From the NCBI RefSeq assembly GCF_038433155.1, contig NZ_JBCDMW010000023.1, positions 93,614 to 157,613 on the forward strand: a stretch of 64,000 bases of DNA. The letters are read 5' to 3'. The position numbers and the translations under genes were made by a program. Below the pieces are notes generated by a model that was not told the DNA's origin, ran no database searches, and worked only from the letters and a program-made list of their open reading frames with translations. Positions 25,230-33,795 of the stretch are shown one piece after another (position 1 is the stretch's first letter; each line of letters begins with the position of its first letter). The stretch comes from Luteococcus sp038433155 (lineage in GTDB: Bacteria > Actinomycetota > Actinomycetes > Propionibacteriales > Propionibacteriaceae).

Positions 25230-26055
25230 GGCCGCGACGCATCAGGTCCATCAGGGCGCGGGCCACCCCGTCGTCGTCATTGCTGCCCGCGCGGCCGGTG
25301 GCGACGGCCAGCAGTTCGGGCGTCGCGGCCTCCATCGCGTAGGAATGCCCCGCCCAGGCGAGCATCTCCCTGTCATTGGGGGCATCGCCGAAGGCCACCA
25401 CCTCGTCGCGCTGCACGCCCAGGGCGGCGGCGAGTTCGGCCAGAGCCGTCGCCTTGGTGACGCCACCAGCCGCCATCTCGACGAAGTCCGCGCCGGAGGT
25501 GGTGGCGTGCACCCCCTGGATCCCCAGGGCGGTGATCCGGCCCGCCAGCTCCAGGGCCGGGATCTCGGGATGGCGGGCCAGCAGCTTGAGGGCCGGCTGG
25601 GACGTGATCTCGTCGAGCGGCATCGTGGCGGCATCCAGGATGGCGGGCTGGTGGTCATCCGGCCCGGTCAACGCCCGGTAGGCCGCCTGCAGGCCGAAGG
25701 TGGCGCCGCGATCCCGCACGGTGGCGAAGACGGTCCCCGGGATCTGCTCGGCCGCCTCCTGTGTCAGGCGGGCGAGGGCCCGGGTGGTGATCAGGTGCTC
25801 GAAGGCCACCTCCCCGGTGGTCAGGTGCTGGGCCAGGGCGCCGTTGACGCAGATCGCCCAGCCCGTCAGGCCGCACCCGTCGGCGATCGGGGTCAGGCCG
25901 CGCGGCTGCCGGGCGGTCACCGGCACGACGGGTACCCCGCGCTCCTGCACGGCGTCCAGCACGCTGCGGGTCCAGGCATTGACGGTCTTGTCGGTGCGCA
26001 GCAGCGTCCCGTCCAGGTCCGTCGCCACCAGCCTGATTGACCCGGATCCGGTCAC
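25222..26055 (-). CDS. HAD-superfamily phosphatase (Cof/YidA-like)
   Basis: A 277-aa cytoplasmic hydrolase that probably removes phosphate from a sugar phosphate or similar metabolite. Motif I is DLDGTLLRTD. A cap domain occupies the middle. The late motif GDAPNDREMLAWAGHSYAME is the motif IV of the Cof subfamily, with A in place of the usual G/S after GD. The start at 26055 is preceded by GAGGAGGGG on the minus strand, a good ribosome binding site. Confidence 0.9.
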   Translation of the reverse strand: MTGSGSIRLVATDLDGTLLRTDKTVNAWTRSVLDAVQERGVPVVPVTARQPRGLTPIADGCGLTGWAICVNGALAQHLTTGEVAFEHLITTRALARLTQEAAEQIPGTVFATVRDRGATFGLQAAYRALTGPDDHQPAILDAATMPLDEITSQPALKLLARHPEIPALELAGRITALGIQGVHATTSGADFVEMAAGGVTKATALAELAAALGVQRDEVVAFGDAPNDREMLAWAGHSYAMEAATPELLAVATGRAGSNDDDGVARALMDLMRRGQL

Positions 26056-26140
26056 GGCACATCCCCCTCCTCACGGCCCAGCACCGGTGCAGGCTCGATC
26101 TGCCTTGCGCCGGTGCTGTCACCGTGCACTTCCTGTTCGG

Positions 26141-26386
26141 TCAGAAGTTGGCGTTCTGGCATCCATACTTGCCCAACAGCCTGGCCACGTGGATCTGGGC
26201 GTACCTGTTGGCGTCGGCCTTCTCCCAACCGGGGGTCGGCTGATTGCGCAGGTAGTGGGCACGTGCCTGGAGCTCGCGGCACTTCGCGGACGTGGCAGAG
26301 GCCGTTGGAGCCGAGGACACCATTCCGGACCCGGCCAGCACCGTGGCGGCGATGGCGGCTCCCAGAGTGCGACGGATGCTCGTCAT
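26141..26386 (-). CDS. Small secreted protein, 81 aa, unknown function
   Basis: It has a clear signal peptide (RRTLGAAIAATVLAGSGMVS) with cleavage probably near SASA/TSA. The mature peptide of about 50 residues has two cysteines (CRELQ near its start and YGCQN near its end), which may form one disulfide. AAGGAGATGA precedes the ATG at 26386 on the minus strand. No family was recognised; the pattern suggests a small exported helical peptide. It stands alone between the HAD gene and recR. Confidence 0.75.
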   Translation of the reverse strand: MTSIRRTLGAAIAATVLAGSGMVSSAPTASATSAKCRELQARAHYLRNQPTPGWEKADANRYAQIHVARLLGKYGCQNANF

Positions 26387-26468
26387 GATTCATCTCCTTG
26401 CTGGTCACAGGGGCATTGAGTCCCCGACGCTAACAAGTCGACGGGTTCAGCACGGTGACTGGGATTTC

Positions 26469-27089
26469 TCAGGCCCGCGGGGCCGGGCGGGTGCCGTCCA
26501 GGTAGCGACGGCCCTCGAAGGCGCGGCCCAGGGTCACCTCGTCGGCGTACTCCAGGTCACCACCCACCGGCAGCCCGGAGGCCAGTCGGCTGATCCGCAG
26601 CCCCATGTCCTTGAGCAGCCGGGAGAGGTAGGTGGCGGTGGCCTCGCCCTCGGTGTTCGGGTCGGTGGCCAGGATGATCTCGGTCACCGTGCCGTCGGCC
26701 AGCCGGCTGAGCAGTTCCCGGATGTGCAGATCGGCCGGGCCCTTTCCGTCGATCGGGCTGATCGCGCCGCCGAGCACATGGTACAGCCCGCGGAATTCCC
26801 GGGTGCGCTCAATGGCGACGACGTCCTTGCTCTCCTCCACCACGCAGATCACGGACTGGTCGCGACGGCCGTCGCGGCAGATCCGGCAGGTCTCCTCCTG
26901 GGAGACGTTGAAGCAGACCTGGCAGAAACGGGCGCGGGCCTTCACCTCGCTGACCACCTGCGCGAACCGCTGGATGTCCTCGGCCGGCTGGTCGAGCATC
27001 CAGAAGGCAATCCGCTGGGCGCTCTTGGGACCGACGCCGGGCAGCCGCCCCAACTCGTCGATCAAGTCCTGAACCGGACCTTCGTACAT
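26469..27089 (-). CDS. recR: Recombination protein RecR
   Basis: Acts with RecF and RecO to load RecA on gapped DNA. The protein has 206 aa, a normal length. An N-terminal helix-hairpin-helix (IDELGRLPGVGPKSAQRIAF) is followed by a four-cysteine zinc motif (CQVCFN...CRICRD), then a Toprim domain (ICVVEESKDVVAIERTREF and DPNTEGEATATYL). A short tail includes RPAPRA. The start ATG at 27089 follows GAAAGGC. It lies downstream of ybaB as in most bacteria, but 211 bp away with two copies of the dispersed repeat in between. Confidence 0.97.
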   Translation of the reverse strand: MYEGPVQDLIDELGRLPGVGPKSAQRIAFWMLDQPAEDIQRFAQVVSEVKARARFCQVCFNVSQEETCRICRDGRRDQSVICVVEESKDVVAIERTREFRGLYHVLGGAISPIDGKGPADLHIRELLSRLADGTVTEIILATDPNTEGEATATYLSRLLKDMGLRISRLASGLPVGGDLEYADEVTLGRAFEGRRYLDGTRPAPRA

Positions 27090-27107
27090 CGTTGCCTTTC
27101 AGAAGTG

Positions 27108-27206
27108 CCCCTCGACAGGCTCGGGAGCATGGTGAGAATCCCGCCTCATGGACCGTGGTGAAGGTTGGCAGCCAACTCAACCACGATGGCCGAGCCTGTC
27201 GAGGCC
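27108..27206. repeat. Inverted pair of the dispersed CCCTCGACAGGCTCGGG repeat
   Basis: One copy (27108-27125) and an opposite copy (GGCCGAGCCTGTCGAGGCC, 27188-27206) flank a spacer. The flanks also mirror each other (ATGGTG against CAACCACGAT), so the transcript would form a long hairpin between ybaB and recR. Confidence 0.75.
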
Positions 27207-27300
27207 CGACTCACCGTCACCCCACCCCATGCCGCTCGCGAAGATCGGGGACCGTGGCGACCTTGCCGCCTCGGGGAGCGTGCTTGGCTGGTGCGCCAGC

Positions 27301-27618
27301 TCAGAAGCCGAGGCTGCCCATGTCCGGCATGGCGGGCATGATCGAGGCGGCCTTGGCCTGCACCTGGCCCGAGGCGTCGCGCACCGCGGCCAGCACCAGG
27401 TCGGCCAGCCCCTCGGCATCCTCGGGGTCGATCGCCTCGGGCTTGATCACCAGTCCGGTCAGTTCGCCGGCGCCGGTCATGGTGGCCTCCACCAGGTCCC
27501 CACCGGCGCTGCCGGTGAAGGTGGAATTGGCCAGCTCATCCTGCGCCTGCTGCAACTGGGCCTGCATCGCCTGGGCCTGGGCCAGCAGCCCGTTCATGTC
27601 CATTCCCTCACCGAACAT
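27301..27618 (-). CDS. YbaB/EbfC family nucleoid-associated protein
   Basis: A 105-aa DNA-binding protein that forms tweezer-like dimers. It has the canonical N-terminus MNGLLAQAQAMQAQLQQAQDE, the central STFTGSAGGDLVEATMTGAGELTG and the conserved IDPEDAEGLADLVLAAVRDA. It sits in the conserved dnaX-ybaB-recR neighbourhood, although glycerate kinase separates it from dnaX. The start at 27618 is preceded by GAGAGGAACGCC on the minus strand. Confidence 0.95.
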   Translation of the reverse strand: MFGEGMDMNGLLAQAQAMQAQLQQAQDELANSTFTGSAGGDLVEATMTGAGELTGLVIKPEAIDPEDAEGLADLVLAAVRDASGQVQAKAASIMPAMPDMGSLGF

Positions 27619-27670
27619 GGCGTTCCTCTCGTCATGGGCCTTCCGGGTGGTCCGAAAGGTCGGGGCCAGC

Positions 27671-28837
27671 CTACGCGCTCGTCGGAGCGGGGCACGGGTT
27701 GCCGAGCGCCAGCAGCGCCCCGATGTTCCGGCCGGCGCGGGTCAGGTTGGCGGCACCGTCGGCCAGCACCTCGTCCAAGGAACCCAGCCGGTCCAGGATC
27801 GGGATGATGGCGGCGAAGCCCTCGTCGTAGAGCACGTCGGCACCATCCCCCAGCGATCCGGTCACGGCGACGACGGGCACCCCGGCCGCCGCGGCCACGT
27901 CGGCCACCCCCTTGGGGGTCTTGCCGAACCGGGTCTGGGAATCCATCCGGCCCTCGCCGGTGATCACCAGACTGGCCCCGCGGACCTTGTCGGGCAGCCC
28001 GGAGTGTTGGACGACGATCTCGATCCCCCGCTTGAGTTCCGCCGACGTGAAGGCCAACAGGCCGGCCCCCAGCCCGCCTGCCGCCCCGGCCCCGGGCACC
28101 GAGGCCACCTCGCGGCCCAGGTCACGCTGCACCACCCGGGCAAAGTGGGCCAGCGCAGCATCCAGTTCCTCGACACAGGCTGGGTCTGCCCCCTTCTGCG
28201 GACCGTAGACCGCGCTCGCGCCGTCCGGGCCGCACAATGGGTTGGTCACGTCACAGGCCACCTCCAGGGTGAGCTCGCCGAGCCGGGGATCCAGCGCGGC
28301 GACGTCGATCCGGTCCAACCGGGCCAGGGCGGCACCACCGGGTTCCAGCTCATTGCCCGGGCCATCCAGCAGCCGGGCACCCAGGGCCTGGGCCAGCCCG
28401 GCTCCGGCGTCATTGGTGGCGCTGCCGCCGATCCCCAGCACGATGTGCCGAGCTCCGGCGTCCAGGGCGGCCAACAACAACTGGCCGGTGCCGCGAGTCG
28501 AGGCCCGGCGCACATCGCGTCGCTCCCGGGCAACCAGGGCAAGTCCACTGGCCTCCGCCATTTCGATCACCGCGGTGCGGCCGTCACCCAGCATCCCCCA
28601 CGTGGCCTGGACTGGATCCCCCAGCGGGCCGTCGACGGTGGTGGTGCGCAGTTCACCGCCGGTGGCGTCCACCAGGGAGTGCACGGTGCCCTCCCCGCCG
28701 TCGGCCATCGGGACGTGGACGCAGCGGGCCTCGGGAAGACTCAGAAGCAGCCCGGCTTCCAAGGCCTGACAAGCCTCTTTGGCGGTGAGCGATTCCTTGA
28801 AGGAGTCGGGCGCCAATACGATGGTGTGGATCATCAT
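27671..28837 (-). CDS. Glycerate kinase (GlxK/GarK family)
   Basis: A 388-aa kinase that phosphorylates D-glycerate, probably to 2-phosphoglycerate. Family motifs are LAPDSFKESLTAKEA at the start, VPMADGGEGTVHSLVDATGG, LGIGGSATNDAGAGLAQALG, and VITGEGRMDSQTRFGKTPKGVA late in the protein. It sits inside the otherwise conserved dnaX-ybaB-recR group, which is unusual. It is transcribed in the same direction, 53 nt before ybaB, so it may be carried on the same mRNA. Confidence 0.95.
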   Translation of the reverse strand: MMIHTIVLAPDSFKESLTAKEACQALEAGLLLSLPEARCVHVPMADGGEGTVHSLVDATGGELRTTTVDGPLGDPVQATWGMLGDGRTAVIEMAEASGLALVARERRDVRRASTRGTGQLLLAALDAGARHIVLGIGGSATNDAGAGLAQALGARLLDGPGNELEPGGAALARLDRIDVAALDPRLGELTLEVACDVTNPLCGPDGASAVYGPQKGADPACVEELDAALAHFARVVQRDLGREVASVPGAGAAGGLGAGLLAFTSAELKRGIEIVVQHSGLPDKVRGASLVITGEGRMDSQTRFGKTPKGVADVAAAAGVPVVAVTGSLGDGADVLYDEGFAAIIPILDRLGSLDEVLADGAANLTRAGRNIGALLALGNPCPAPTSA

Positions 28838-28865
28838 TGACCTCTCGGGTGAAGCGGAATGTCGA

Positions 28866-28884
28866 CCCCTCGACCGGCTCGGGG
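28866..28884 (-). repeat. Copy of the dispersed repeat (variant CCCCTCGACCGGCTCGGGG)
   Basis: A near-palindromic copy in the gap between dnaX and glycerate kinase. It differs from the common form by C for A at the centre. Confidence 0.7.
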
Positions 28885-28912
28885 TGCGGGGTGGCGGCTC
28901 GGGGCCGTGGGG

Positions 28913-31756
28913 TCAGACGCTGGCCTCCTCCTCCGCGATCACCACACCACCCAGAGCCCGGGTGATCAGTTCCGCGGCGGACTCGCCCGACTCGTCCAGC
29001 GACTCGTCGTCGTCACTGACCAGCTGGGACTCGTCCACCTCCGGTTCGGGCGCGCTGGGGCCCGAGGCCGTGGGCCGGATGTTCTGCCGGGCCTGCTGGG
29101 TCCAGCGCGACGAGTCGACGTGGTCCGGCGGCGGCTCCGGGGCGCTGGGCGGGGTCTGCGGCCCCGGGTCCCCGTCACCCCGAAAAGGGGAGGCCGGTTC
29201 GCTGGGCAGCTCCTGACCGTCCGATTCCTGCGACGGCCGCTCCGGCCCCTGACCGGGCTGGTGTTGCCAGTCGGTGCGCGGGGGTTGGGCCGACGACTGG
29301 CCGCCCGGCATGCCCTGGTCACCGCCCTGCGGCCCCCGAGGCTGGCCGCCACCCGGCTGACCACCCGAGGGACCACCAGCAGGACGGCCCCCGCCGGGGG
29401 AACCACCGGTATGCCCGCCGTCGATGATGGCCTCCACCCGCAGGTCGGCGCCCATCACCTCCACCATGCAGTCGCGCAGCACGTCCTGGCTGCCGCCGGA
29501 GGCAAACCGGTCCCGGGCACCGGGATTGCTGAAGCCCAGCACCAGCACACCGTCGCGCACGTCCACCACCTGCGCGTTCTGGCTGAGCAGGATCCAGGCA
29601 AACCGACGCCGGGTCTTGACCTCCTCCAACACCTGCGGCCACAGACGACGCACGTCGGAGACCCCGATGCTGCCCGATGCACCCGCCTGGCTTGATGCCG
29701 GGGGCTGTCCCGCCGGCTGCTGACCGTGCCCAGGCTGGTTGGGCTGACTCGGCTGGATGGGCTGTCCGGGCTGGTTGGGTTGCCCGGGGGCGGGCGCCGG
29801 GCGCTGCCCCAGCATGGGCGCCCCTGCGGGGCGCTGACCCTGAGATGCTGCGGGACGCTGACCCTGCACCGCGGGCCGCTGGCCCTGCTGTGCGGCGGGT
29901 CGCTGCCCCTGCCCGACACCCGGCTGGGCGGGGCGCTGCCCGCCCGGCGACGCGGGCGGCTGCGAGGCCGGCGCCTGCGGGTCGGGCTGGGCCGCAGGCC
30001 GCTGCTGCGCGGGCGGGGCCGGCGGGGCGTCGTCGAAGTGCTCCGGCTGGGTGTGCAGCGGGCGGGAGTCGTGCGCCACCGAGGCATCCTGCGCCGGCTG
30101 CGGAGCCGCACCGCGCTGCGCCGGATCCTGATCCATCGGGCCCTGGGCGACGGCATGGGGCGCCGCCCCTCCCAGATCCGACGGGCTCCACTGCCCGGCG
30201 CCGGGATCGGCGGGAGCGGGGGCACCGGGCATCCCGACCCGCCGCTCCAGCCGATCCAACCGGGCATGGATGCCCCGGCCGTCGACGTCCGCACCCGGCA
30301 GCAACACCCGGGAACACATCAGCTCCAGGTGCAGCCGGGGCGCGGTGGTGCCGCGCATGTCGGTCAGGCCGGTGGCCATCACCTCGGCGGCCCGGGTCAA
30401 TTCCCCGGCGCCCATCCCATTGGCCTGGGTCTCCAGGCGTTCGGCCTGGTCACCCGCGACGTCGATCAGCCCGCTGGAGACCGCATCCGGGACGGCCGCC
30501 ACGATCACTAGGTCACGCAGCCGACGCAGCAGGTCCTCGGCGAAGCGACGCGGATCCTGCCCCACCTCAATCACCTTGTCGATGGTGGCGAAGACCCCGG
30601 CGGCGTCCCCCGCGGCAAAGGCATCCATGATCTCGTCCAGCAGGGCATCTGGGGTGTAGCCCAGCAGACCGGCTGCCTGCTCATAGCTGACCCCATCCGC
30701 CGCGGCGCCACCAAGCAGCTGGTCCAGCACGCTCAAGGAGTCACGAACCGAGCCGGCGCCCGCCCGAACCACCAGCGGCAACACCGAGTGGTCCACGTTG
30801 ACCCCCTCGGCCTCGCACAGGGTGGCCAGGTAGTTCTGCAACACCTTCGGCGGCACCAGCCGGAAGGGGTAGTGGTGGGTGCGCGACCGGATGGTGCCAA
30901 TCACCTTCTCCGGCTCCGTGGTGGCGAAGATGAACTTCACGTGCGGGGGCGGCTCCTCCACCAGCTTCAGCATGGCGTTGAAGCCCTGCGCCGTCACCAT
31001 GTGCGCCTCGTCGATGATGTAGATCTTGTAGCGCGAATGGACGGGCGCGAAGAAGGCACGTTCCCGCAGGTCCCGGGCGTCGTCGACGCCGCCGTGGCTG
31101 GCCGCGTCGATCTCGATCACGTCGATGGAACCATTGCCACCGCGCGCCAGGTCCCGGCAGCTCTGGCACTGGCCGCAGGGGGTGGGCGTGGGCCCCTGCT
31201 CACAGTTCAGGCAACGGGCCAGGATCCGGGCACTGGTGGTCTTGCCGCAGCCACGCGGGCCGCTGAACAGGTAGGCGTGGTTCACCTTGTTGTTGGTCAG
31301 CGCACGCTGCAGTGGATCGGTGACGTGCTCCTGCCCGATCACCTCGGCGAAGGTCTCCGGCCGGTAGCGACGATAGAGAGCCAGCGGTGCCGCCGGGGCA
31401 TCGTCCACCGCGCGCGTCTGGTGTGTGGATGCCGGCGCGGCGAGTTCGGTAGGGACGGCCGGGCCATCGACAGGCTGGGCCATCGAGGTCGACTCGGCGA
31501 TCAGGGCCTCGCCGGATTCGGGCGGCATGGCGTCGTCGCCCACCGCGGCCTCGGCCGGCTCGGCGAGCAGGGTGTCGGCTCCGCCCAGCAGCAGCTCGTC
31601 CTCCGGGTCATCCTCCAGCCCGTCGTCGGGCTCCTGGGTGACTGCGGGGCGGGCATCGGCCACCGGCGGCTCCCCACCGAACAGCCCGGGGCCATCCTGC
31701 TCGAAGAAGTCGTCGTCGCTCTCGAGACCCAGCTCGTTCTCGTAGTCGTCGTCCAC
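28913..31756 (-). CDS. dnaX: DNA polymerase III gamma/tau subunit, unusually long
   Basis: The clamp-loader ATPase of the replisome. About 120 acidic residues come first, then the canonical AAA+ core from ALYRRYRPETF (about residue 123), with Walker A GPRGCGKTT, a four-cysteine zinc module (CLNC...CGQCQSC), Walker B IYIIDEAHM and sensor ATTEPEKV. Residues of about 510-700 are Pro/Gln-rich with repeated GQRPA units. A tau-like domain follows (RRLWPQVLEEVKTRRRFAWI), then another low-complexity tail. At 947 aa it is far longer than the roughly 580-700 aa I recall for relatives. The GTG start at 31756 is chosen for a TAGGGT-type -10 just upstream (leaderless); GTG at 31777 is an alternative. Confidence 0.9.
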   Translation of the reverse strand: MDDDYENELGLESDDDFFEQDGPGLFGGEPPVADARPAVTQEPDDGLEDDPEDELLLGGADTLLAEPAEAAVGDDAMPPESGEALIAESTSMAQPVDGPAVPTELAAPASTHQTRAVDDAPAAPLALYRRYRPETFAEVIGQEHVTDPLQRALTNNKVNHAYLFSGPRGCGKTTSARILARCLNCEQGPTPTPCGQCQSCRDLARGGNGSIDVIEIDAASHGGVDDARDLRERAFFAPVHSRYKIYIIDEAHMVTAQGFNAMLKLVEEPPPHVKFIFATTEPEKVIGTIRSRTHHYPFRLVPPKVLQNYLATLCEAEGVNVDHSVLPLVVRAGAGSVRDSLSVLDQLLGGAAADGVSYEQAAGLLGYTPDALLDEIMDAFAAGDAAGVFATIDKVIEVGQDPRRFAEDLLRRLRDLVIVAAVPDAVSSGLIDVAGDQAERLETQANGMGAGELTRAAEVMATGLTDMRGTTAPRLHLELMCSRVLLPGADVDGRGIHARLDRLERRVGMPGAPAPADPGAGQWSPSDLGGAAPHAVAQGPMDQDPAQRGAAPQPAQDASVAHDSRPLHTQPEHFDDAPPAPPAQQRPAAQPDPQAPASQPPASPGGQRPAQPGVGQGQRPAAQQGQRPAVQGQRPAASQGQRPAGAPMLGQRPAPAPGQPNQPGQPIQPSQPNQPGHGQQPAGQPPASSQAGASGSIGVSDVRRLWPQVLEEVKTRRRFAWILLSQNAQVVDVRDGVLVLGFSNPGARDRFASGGSQDVLRDCMVEVMGADLRVEAIIDGGHTGGSPGGGRPAGGPSGGQPGGGQPRGPQGGDQGMPGGQSSAQPPRTDWQHQPGQGPERPSQESDGQELPSEPASPFRGDGDPGPQTPPSAPEPPPDHVDSSRWTQQARQNIRPTASGPSAPEPEVDESQLVSDDDESLDESGESAAELITRALGGVVIAEEEASV

Positions 31757-31847
31757 GTCCTGAACCCTAGTTGACACCTCCGACAGTTTTCGACGGGCCG
31801 GAAACCTCACCCATCCAAGCATTTACGCAAGGGGACCGTGATCTTAT

Positions 31848-31866
31848 TTAGGTTAGCGTTACCTAA
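31848..31866 (+). promoter_or_regulatory. DtxR/IdeR-type iron box
   Basis: TTAGGTTAGCGTTACCTAA matches the DtxR/IdeR consensus TTAGGTTAGSCTAACCTAA at 17 of 19 positions and has 8-bp outer arms. It ends at the base before the ATG of the CopD-like gene, so bound repressor would block that gene's start. It also lies upstream of divergent dnaX. Confidence 0.8.
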
Positions 31867-33054
31867 ATGTTCTCGATTGTCTTCACACCATTGGAAGTGA
31901 CCCCTTATGCAGTGCCGCCGCTGTGGCGCCTGCTCACCAAGTTCCTCTACTTTGTCGCCCTGGCCGGGGCCATCGGCGCACCCCTCACCCACGCGCTGGC
32001 CCTGCGACCGTCGCTCCGCCTGGCGCCCAAGGCGGCCATCCCCGTGCGCCATCGCGCCACGACCGCCCTGGGGATCGGCGGGATCATCCTGGTGGTCGGC
32101 GGCTACCTGCAACTGGCCGGGCGCGTGGCCCGCGCCAAGAACGGCCCCACCTACAGTCAGGCATTGACCCCTGGCGCCATCGTCGACTTCCTGCGCAAGC
32201 CCGCCGAGGAAGGCGAATGGGTTTCGACGGGGATCATGATCGGCCTGCAGAACCTGTGCTTCCTGGCCTGCGCCATCCTTCTGCTGGTGAGCTGGCGTCG
32301 ACGCGATGACCGGCCGGCCCTGCCCGCGGGGCTGATCGCCGCAACCGGCAGCCTGATCGGATCCATCCCCCGCAAGGCCCTCGACGCCGATCACCTGACC
32401 AGCGCCATCGCCGTCCAAGCCCACATCATCGGCGGCAGCGTCTGGCTGGGTGGGCTCGGGCTGCTGGCCGCCATCTCCCTGACCCGCCGCGAGGGTGACG
32501 CCGAGGAGCATGCCGCCTGGGCCCAGGCATGGAGCCGCTTCGGCACCGTCGCGCTCTGGTCCGTGGGCGCCGCGATCGCCTCCGGGCTGTGGCTGACCCG
32601 ACGCGAAGTGGGCAGCATCGAGCAGCTGTGGACCACCATCTTCGGCCGAGTACTGCTGGCCAAGCTGCTGCTGGTGGCCGGGCTGTTGGCAGCCGGCGCC
32701 TGGAACCAGCTAGTGCTGATGCCGGCGATCGCCCGCGAGCAGCGCCGCAATCACCAGCAGCGCGTCGGCGAGCTGGTGCTGACGCGGTTCCCGCGCGTCG
32801 TGGCGACGGAGACGGTACTGGGGGTGGGTGTGCTGGCCTGCGTGAGCTTCCTGGTTGGTTCCGCGCGTGGCGAGTCGGGGCAGCCCGAGGCGGGGCCGAT
32901 CGCCCTGCCGCTGCTGGGGATCGGCCTGGCCCTGATCGCCGTGATGGCCGCCTCCTTCTGGGCGACGACGCGCGCGTCCGCCGCCCTTGCCCGATTGGAG
33001 GCCCCGGCCGAGACCCCGCATCACACCGTCGAGGCCGCCGGCGCCCCCAGCTGA
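31867..33054 (+). CDS. CopD-like membrane protein, predicted iron-regulated
   Basis: A 395-aa polytopic protein with about 8-9 hydrophobic spans. The central part has the CopD-domain pattern: a His in the helix IAVQAHIIGGSVWLGGLGLL and a second conserved stretch IASGLWLTRREVGSIEQLWT then FGRVLLAKLLLVAGLLAAGAWNQ. CopD proteins are usually linked to copper import, but the DtxR-type box here points to iron control, so a role in iron or heme handling or a metal-dependent respiratory need is possible (inference). The ATG at 31867 abuts the box, with no ribosome binding site, so the mRNA is probably leaderless. No CopC domain is present. Confidence 0.82.
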   Translation: MFSIVFTPLEVTPYAVPPLWRLLTKFLYFVALAGAIGAPLTHALALRPSLRLAPKAAIPVRHRATTALGIGGIILVVGGYLQLAGRVARAKNGPTYSQALTPGAIVDFLRKPAEEGEWVSTGIMIGLQNLCFLACAILLLVSWRRRDDRPALPAGLIAATGSLIGSIPRKALDADHLTSAIAVQAHIIGGSVWLGGLGLLAAISLTRREGDAEEHAAWAQAWSRFGTVALWSVGAAIASGLWLTRREVGSIEQLWTTIFGRVLLAKLLLVAGLLAAGAWNQLVLMPAIAREQRRNHQQRVGELVLTRFPRVVATETVLGVGVLACVSFLVGSARGESGQPEAGPIALPLLGIGLALIAVMAASFWATTRASAALARLEAPAETPHHTVEAAGAPS

Positions 33055-33141
33055 CCACTCACCACCCAGCCACCACTCCGCGGCGTCCGATTGGGCGCCG
33101 GGGAGTTCCTGTGCGCCCTCGGCGTCGGGAACAATGTGACC

Positions 33142-33717
33142 ATGGCATCCCCCGAGGACATGGCCGCCGCGGTGGCCGATTCCCTGCGTGCACGCACCGG
33201 CCACAGCCTGGATGAGTGGGTCCGGATCGTCCAGCAGAACTCCGGGCTGGATCCGCTGAACCAACTGGCCGTGCGCCGCTGGCTACGGGATGTGCATGGG
33301 ATCGCACAGAACAGCCAGTGGACGATCGCCTTCGAGGTGGCCGGCCGCGCGGGCTGGACGATGCCCACGCCCCAGCAGTTCGCAGACCAGATGTACGCCG
33401 GGAAGAAGCAGCCGCTGCGCCCCCTCCATGACGCCCTGGTGGCCGCCGCCGAGGCCTGCGGATTGGAAGCGCATGTCGAGGGCCGGGCCAGTTATACGCC
33501 CATCGTCCGGGCACGGCAGTTCGCCGCCGTCGGGCCCGGGCCGCGGCTGACCGTCCGGCTGGGGCTGCGCTTCCGGGAGGCACCTGCCGGGATCGAACCG
33601 GCCAAGGGATTCGCGCAGGCGACGCACTGGCTGCACTTCGGCGCCGACGTCGCGCCCGATGAGGCGGTGGCGCAGGCGCGGGACTTCCTGGAGCTCGCCT
33701 ACGCGCAGAACGGCTGA
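33142..33717 (+). CDS. DUF4287 and DUF5655 domain protein
   Basis: A 191-aa cytoplasmic protein of unknown function. The N-terminal 60 residues (MASPEDMAAAVADSLRARTG then HSLDEWVRIV) fit DUF4287. The C-terminal 110 residues (PLHDALVAAAEACG, YTPIVRARQFAAVGPGPRLT, ending with ATHWLHFGADVAPDEAV) fit DUF5655. The two domains commonly occur together in actinobacteria. The start ATG at 33142 was chosen at the domain edge; a GTG at 33136 is equally possible. Confidence 0.82.
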   Translation: MASPEDMAAAVADSLRARTGHSLDEWVRIVQQNSGLDPLNQLAVRRWLRDVHGIAQNSQWTIAFEVAGRAGWTMPTPQQFADQMYAGKKQPLRPLHDALVAAAEACGLEAHVEGRASYTPIVRARQFAAVGPGPRLTVRLGLRFREAPAGIEPAKGFAQATHWLHFGADVAPDEAVAQARDFLELAYAQNG

Positions 33718-33795
33718 GGAGCAGACCTCGCCAAGGTCGGCCACCGAGCTTGCGCCCCTGCCCCACGACGAACCCGAGCCCCACCGAGGGCTCGC

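Noticed and set aside
33136..33141. GTG start two codons upstream for the DUF4287/DUF5655 gene
   Set aside because: Equally possible, but no ribosome binding site supports it; the ATG at the domain edge was kept.
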